The position numbers and the translations under genes are program-made. Positions 61,331 through 64,000 of a stretch of 64,000 bases of DNA are shown here, piece after piece (position 1 is the stretch's first letter; each line of letters opens with the position of its first letter). The stretch comes from Ancylobacter radicis (GTDB lineage Bacteria; Pseudomonadota; Alphaproteobacteria; Rhizobiales; Xanthobacteraceae): the NCBI RefSeq assembly GCF_018449475.1, contig NZ_JAHCQH010000012.1, positions 1 through 64,000 on the forward strand. Direction: 5' to 3'. The notes under the pieces are model-generated. The model searched no databases. It was not told where the DNA came from and saw only the letters and a list, made by a program, of their open reading frames with translations.

Positions 61331-62575
61331 TCAGGGCCGGATCAGCGTGACGGTGTCGCCGAAGGGGTCGACCATCGGCACCGGCCGGGCCCGCTCGCCA
61401 GCCGGAGGGGCCCCGGCGGGAGGCGCGCCAGCTGCAGGCGCATTTGCGGGCGGGGCACCAGCGGGAGCGGCGGCAGCAACCGGGGTGGGGCTGCCCGCCG
61501 GAGGCGCACCCGCAGCGGCCGGCGCGCCGGCGGGCGGAGCCGGCGGACGCGGACGCGGCACGCTCTTGAGCTTGTTCGTCACATAGGCGTTGCCGCTTTC
61601 GGGATCGAGCGCGATGGTCTGCGGCATGGACCCCGTCACCACATTGGCGATCGGCTCCAGCGTCTTGCTGTCGACCAGCGTGACGAAGCCGGCCGTGCGG
61701 TTCGCGACATAGAGAATGCTGCGCTTGGCATCGAGCGCGACGCTCAGCGCGCCGGCGCCGGTGGCGATCTTCTTGATCAGCTTGCCATCCTTGGCATCGA
61801 GCACGGCGAGTTCGCCCGAGCCCTGATTGGCGACGAACACCTGATCGCCGCTGGCGTCATAAACCAGGTTGATCGCGCCCTCGCCGCCCGACGGGTAGCG
61901 GTTCGTCACCTTCTTGGTGGCAAGGTCGAGCACCACCACCTCATTGGCCTGCAGGGCCGAGAGGAACAGGCGGTTGTTCTTCGCATCCAGCGAGATGCCG
62001 GCAATGCCGCCGGTCAGGCCCTCGATGGTGTCGACGATGGTGTTGGTCGCGCCGTCGATGATCCAGATGGCGCTCGGCGTGTCGCGCATGCCGAGCACGG
62101 TGACATAGGCGCGGTTGGCCGCCTCGTCGACCGCGACCTCGCGCACATGGGCCTTTTCGCCCCTGGCGAGCTTGGCCACGACCTTGCCGGTGGCGAGGTC
62201 GATCACGCCGACCGAGCCGTCGCGGGTCTGGGTGCCGTAGAGCGTCTTGGTCTTGTTGTTGATGCCGAGCCCGAACATCGGGTCGTCGCCCAGCGAGATG
62301 GCCTCCCTGGTTTCCAGCGTCGCCGGGTCCAGCGCCAGCACATGGGTGTCGGTCGCCCCGCGCGTGCCGGCGGCGGCGACATAGACGCGGCCCATCGCCG
62401 GGCTGAACACGACCTCGTAGAGGCCCGCGCCCGGCTTCACCTGCTTGACGAATTCAGGGTCCGCCAGCGCCGTGCCGCCAAGCGCGACCAGCGCGGTGGC
62501 GCACAGCATGGCGGAGCGCAGGAAGCGCGAACGGGACGGCAAATGGGACCGGGAAGGCGTCGCGTCGATGGGCAT
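61331..62575 (-). CDS. YncE-like exported beta-propeller protein
   Basis: A 414-residue periplasmic protein. A signal peptide ends near ALA-DPE (about residue 38). Repeated blades follow, with V-x-DLATGK-like and N-x-AYVT-like turns (GVIDLATGKVV, NRAYVTVLG, VVVLDLATKKV, AVLDAKDGKLI, LVDSKTLEPI), giving a seven-bladed YVTN-type propeller like E. coli YncE, which is iron/Fur-regulated. Near 337-395 a Pro/Ala/Gly-rich insert interrupts the last blade before DPFGDTVTLIRP closes it. Its place between the binding protein and entC suggests a role in iron or siderophore handling. ATG 62575 begins the signal peptide. Confidence 0.82.
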   Translation of the reverse strand: MPIDATPSRSHLPSRSRFLRSAMLCATALVALGGTALADPEFVKQVKPGAGLYEVVFSPAMGRVYVAAAGTRGATDTHVLALDPATLETREAISLGDDPMFGLGINNKTKTLYGTQTRDGSVGVIDLATGKVVAKLARGEKAHVREVAVDEAANRAYVTVLGMRDTPSAIWIIDGATNTIVDTIEGLTGGIAGISLDAKNNRLFLSALQANEVVVLDLATKKVTNRYPSGGEGAINLVYDASGDQVFVANQGSGELAVLDAKDGKLIKKIATGAGALSVALDAKRSILYVANRTAGFVTLVDSKTLEPIANVVTGSMPQTIALDPESGNAYVTNKLKSVPRPRPPAPPAGAPAAAGAPPAGSPTPVAAAAPAGAPPANAPAAGAPPAGAPPAGERARPVPMVDPFGDTVTLIRP

Positions 62576-62633
62576 GGCGTAACTCCGTTGGGGATGTCGT
62601 TGGCGGCACGGCGCTCCCGGCGAGCGGCGCGGT

Positions 62634-63803
62634 TCAATCGAGGTCGATCCAGTTCGGCCCCTCCACGGGGACCGCGAGGAAGCGGGCGTTGACCTCGGCG
62701 ACGGTGGCGTCGACATCGAGGTCGCGGAAACGCTCGGGATGGATCCACTTGGCGAGAATCTCGACGGTGAAGAGGTCGAGCGCGGAATTGAGCATCTGGT
62801 GCGACAGGCCGTGGACCCGCTTGTCGCGCACCGCCGCCAGCCCCGCGAAGCCCGGCCGGGCGATGACGCGGGCCAGCGTCTCGCGGGCGCGCTCAGGCGT
62901 GTATTCCGGCCCGATCAGCAGGCCGCCGGTGCCTTCCATATGGCTGCCGCCGGTGGCGATATAGACCTGCGGGTCCTGGGCGATGACATATTCGAGGTTG
63001 AGCTTGCCGAAGGCGCGCGGGATGACCGCCGCGCCGATATTGTCGCCGCCGACCCTCTCGATGATCTCGCCGACATTGCCGCGGCCGGGCGAATTGCAGC
63101 AATCCGCCGTCATGCCGGCATGCGGCTCCAGGAAGACGCGCGGGCGCTGCGTGGGCGGAAGGTCGGCCAGCTTGTCCGTCACCGCGGCGAACCGGGCGCG
63201 CCGGAAGGCCAGGAACGCTTCGGCTTTGTCGGACGCGCCGGTCGCCGCCCCGAGCAGGCGCAGACTCGGCTCGGTATTGGTCAGCGGGTGGGTGAAGAAG
63301 TCGATCACCACCACCGGGATGCCGGCGGCCTCGATACGCGCGCGCTCCTCCCCGCTCGGCTGGGAACCCAGCGAGAACACGGCGAGGTCCGGCCGCGCCG
63401 CCACCACCTGCTCGACCGACATCGACCCGGCCGAACTCGCCACCTTGGCGAGGGCGTCGATGGCGGGGAATTTCGCGCGATAGGCGTCATAGGTGCTCTT
63501 GCCGAGCCGGTTGATGTCGCGCGGCCAGGCGGCGAGCACGCCGACCGGATCGGGCTGGATCAGGGCGAGCGCGACGAGGAAGCGGCCATCGTCGATCAGC
63601 AGGCGATGGGCGGGCGCTGCGAGCGTCACCTGCCGGCCGGTCAGATCGGTCAGCACGATCTCGGCCCGCGACGGCACGGCCATCCCCGCCCACAGAGCGA
63701 GCACGGCGAGCGCCAGCCAGGCGCGCGCACCCCATCCGGGCGCCGGGCGGACGGAGGCGGGGCGGGCACTGGCGCGGCCACGGGGCGGGAGAAGCAAATT
63801 CAT
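62634..63803 (-). CDS. Iron-siderophore ABC transporter substrate-binding protein
   Basis: A 389-residue periplasmic binding protein of the FepB/PF01497 family. A long signal region ends near SRA-EIV (about residue 47). The two lobes are joined by a long helix: IVLTDLTGRQVTLAAPAHRLL opens the first lobe, VVAARPDLAVFSLGS and GIPVVVIDFFTHPLTNTEP follow, then VFLEPHAGMTADCCNSPGRG, an unusual Cys-Cys stretch that may bind ligand. It is first in the leftward series that also holds the DHB-serine synthesis genes, and should deliver the ferric siderophore to the permease at 50934. Confidence 0.88.
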   Translation of the reverse strand: MNLLLPPRGRASARPASVRPAPGWGARAWLALAVLALWAGMAVPSRAEIVLTDLTGRQVTLAAPAHRLLIDDGRFLVALALIQPDPVGVLAAWPRDINRLGKSTYDAYRAKFPAIDALAKVASSAGSMSVEQVVAARPDLAVFSLGSQPSGEERARIEAAGIPVVVIDFFTHPLTNTEPSLRLLGAATGASDKAEAFLAFRRARFAAVTDKLADLPPTQRPRVFLEPHAGMTADCCNSPGRGNVGEIIERVGGDNIGAAVIPRAFGKLNLEYVIAQDPQVYIATGGSHMEGTGGLLIGPEYTPERARETLARVIARPGFAGLAAVRDKRVHGLSHQMLNSALDLFTVEILAKWIHPERFRDLDVDATVAEVNARFLAVPVEGPNWIDLD

Positions 63804-64000
63804 CGAAACAATTTTCGCAGTGCTGCGGCGTGAACGTCGCGGTCATCCGCCCACGCGACAGAAGTGTCAACTAAACATTTCGTAACGACTTCTTTTGAAT
63901 TGGTCTAAATAAGAATAGTTCAAACAAGATTATCCTCATTTCCGATTTATACCGCCTGTTTCTGCCGGAAGGTCAGCAGTCCACCTTGACGTAACGCGAC
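63804..64000. promoter_or_regulatory. AT-rich control region at the right edge
   Basis: The stretch 63866-63960 is much richer in A and T than its surroundings. On the minus strand TTGACA (63865-63870) is a perfect -35 match, without a clear -10. AAGATTATCCTCATT (about 63926-63941) weakly recalls Fur sites. It likely drives the leftward siderophore operon and perhaps a divergent gene beyond 64000. Confidence 0.4.

Overview
The window is high-GC chromosomal DNA from an alphaproteobacterium. Gene content and order (cysI flanked by DUF2849 and DUF934 genes, mdh next to sucA-sucB, xerC next to priA, sdhCDAB) point to the order Hyphomicrobiales, and a member of the Xanthobacteraceae such as Ancylobacter, Starkeya or Xanthobacter is my best guess. 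That placement is inference; no 16S gene lies inside the window. The left edge appears to cut an rRNA operon just before its 16S gene: a near-consensus promoter and a non-coding leader read leftwards off position 1.

Layout. (1) 1-3.9 kb: rRNA promoter and leader, a DUF1737 gene, a CitE-like CoA-ester lyase divergent from a D-amino-acid-oxidase-family FAD enzyme, and a DUF429 gene. (2) 4.4-12.7 kb: assimilatory sulfate reduction. cysD-cysNC diverge from DUF2849-cysI-DUF934-cysH, followed by an orphan sulfate-binding protein; two blocks of a palindromic repeat flank the locus. (3) 12.7-23.8 kb: housekeeping and envelope genes (DedA/YqaA, hisE, a D,D-carboxypeptidase, a CobW GTPase, a CAP-domain lipoprotein, an MscS channel, a GNAT, a serine protease, zapE, DUF1003). 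(4) 24-31.7 kb: TCA cycle, mdh, sucA-sucB, a LysE exporter and lpdA, closed by a clear terminator. (5) 31.7-40.3 kb: a 42-residue exported protein, xerC, priA, a DUF5993-DsbB pair, an ACT-like protein with an AEC transporter, a GDPD phosphodiesterase and gluQ. (6) 40.3-49.6 kb: sdhCDAB with a Fur-box-like palindrome upstream, a PHB-depolymerase-like esterase, an M23 endopeptidase, a carboxylesterase, an HNH endonuclease and a canonical DsbB. (7) 49.8-64 kb: a catecholate siderophore locus.

The siderophore locus is the main accessory system. One leftward series (about 63.8 to 52.8 kb) encodes a periplasmic binding protein, a YncE-like beta-propeller, EntC, EntE, a free-standing isochorismatase, a free-standing aryl carrier protein, a single-module EntF-type NRPS and EntA. 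Facing it are a FecCD permease and its ATPase, and divergent from those an esterase. The specificity residues I can read predict 2,3-dihydroxybenzoate (Asn in the EntE pocket) and L-serine (same code residues as E. coli EntF), so the likely product is enterobactin or a linear DHB-serine relative. Unusual points are the split EntB, the propeller inside the operon with a Pro/Ala-rich insert in its last blade, the single permease, and the absence of MbtH, phosphopantetheinyl transferase, exporter and outer-membrane receptor genes from the window; the receptor may lie beyond position 64000.

A palindromic element of about 93 bp occurs in four intergenic regions in full, nested and half forms. It is the most structured non-coding signal here.
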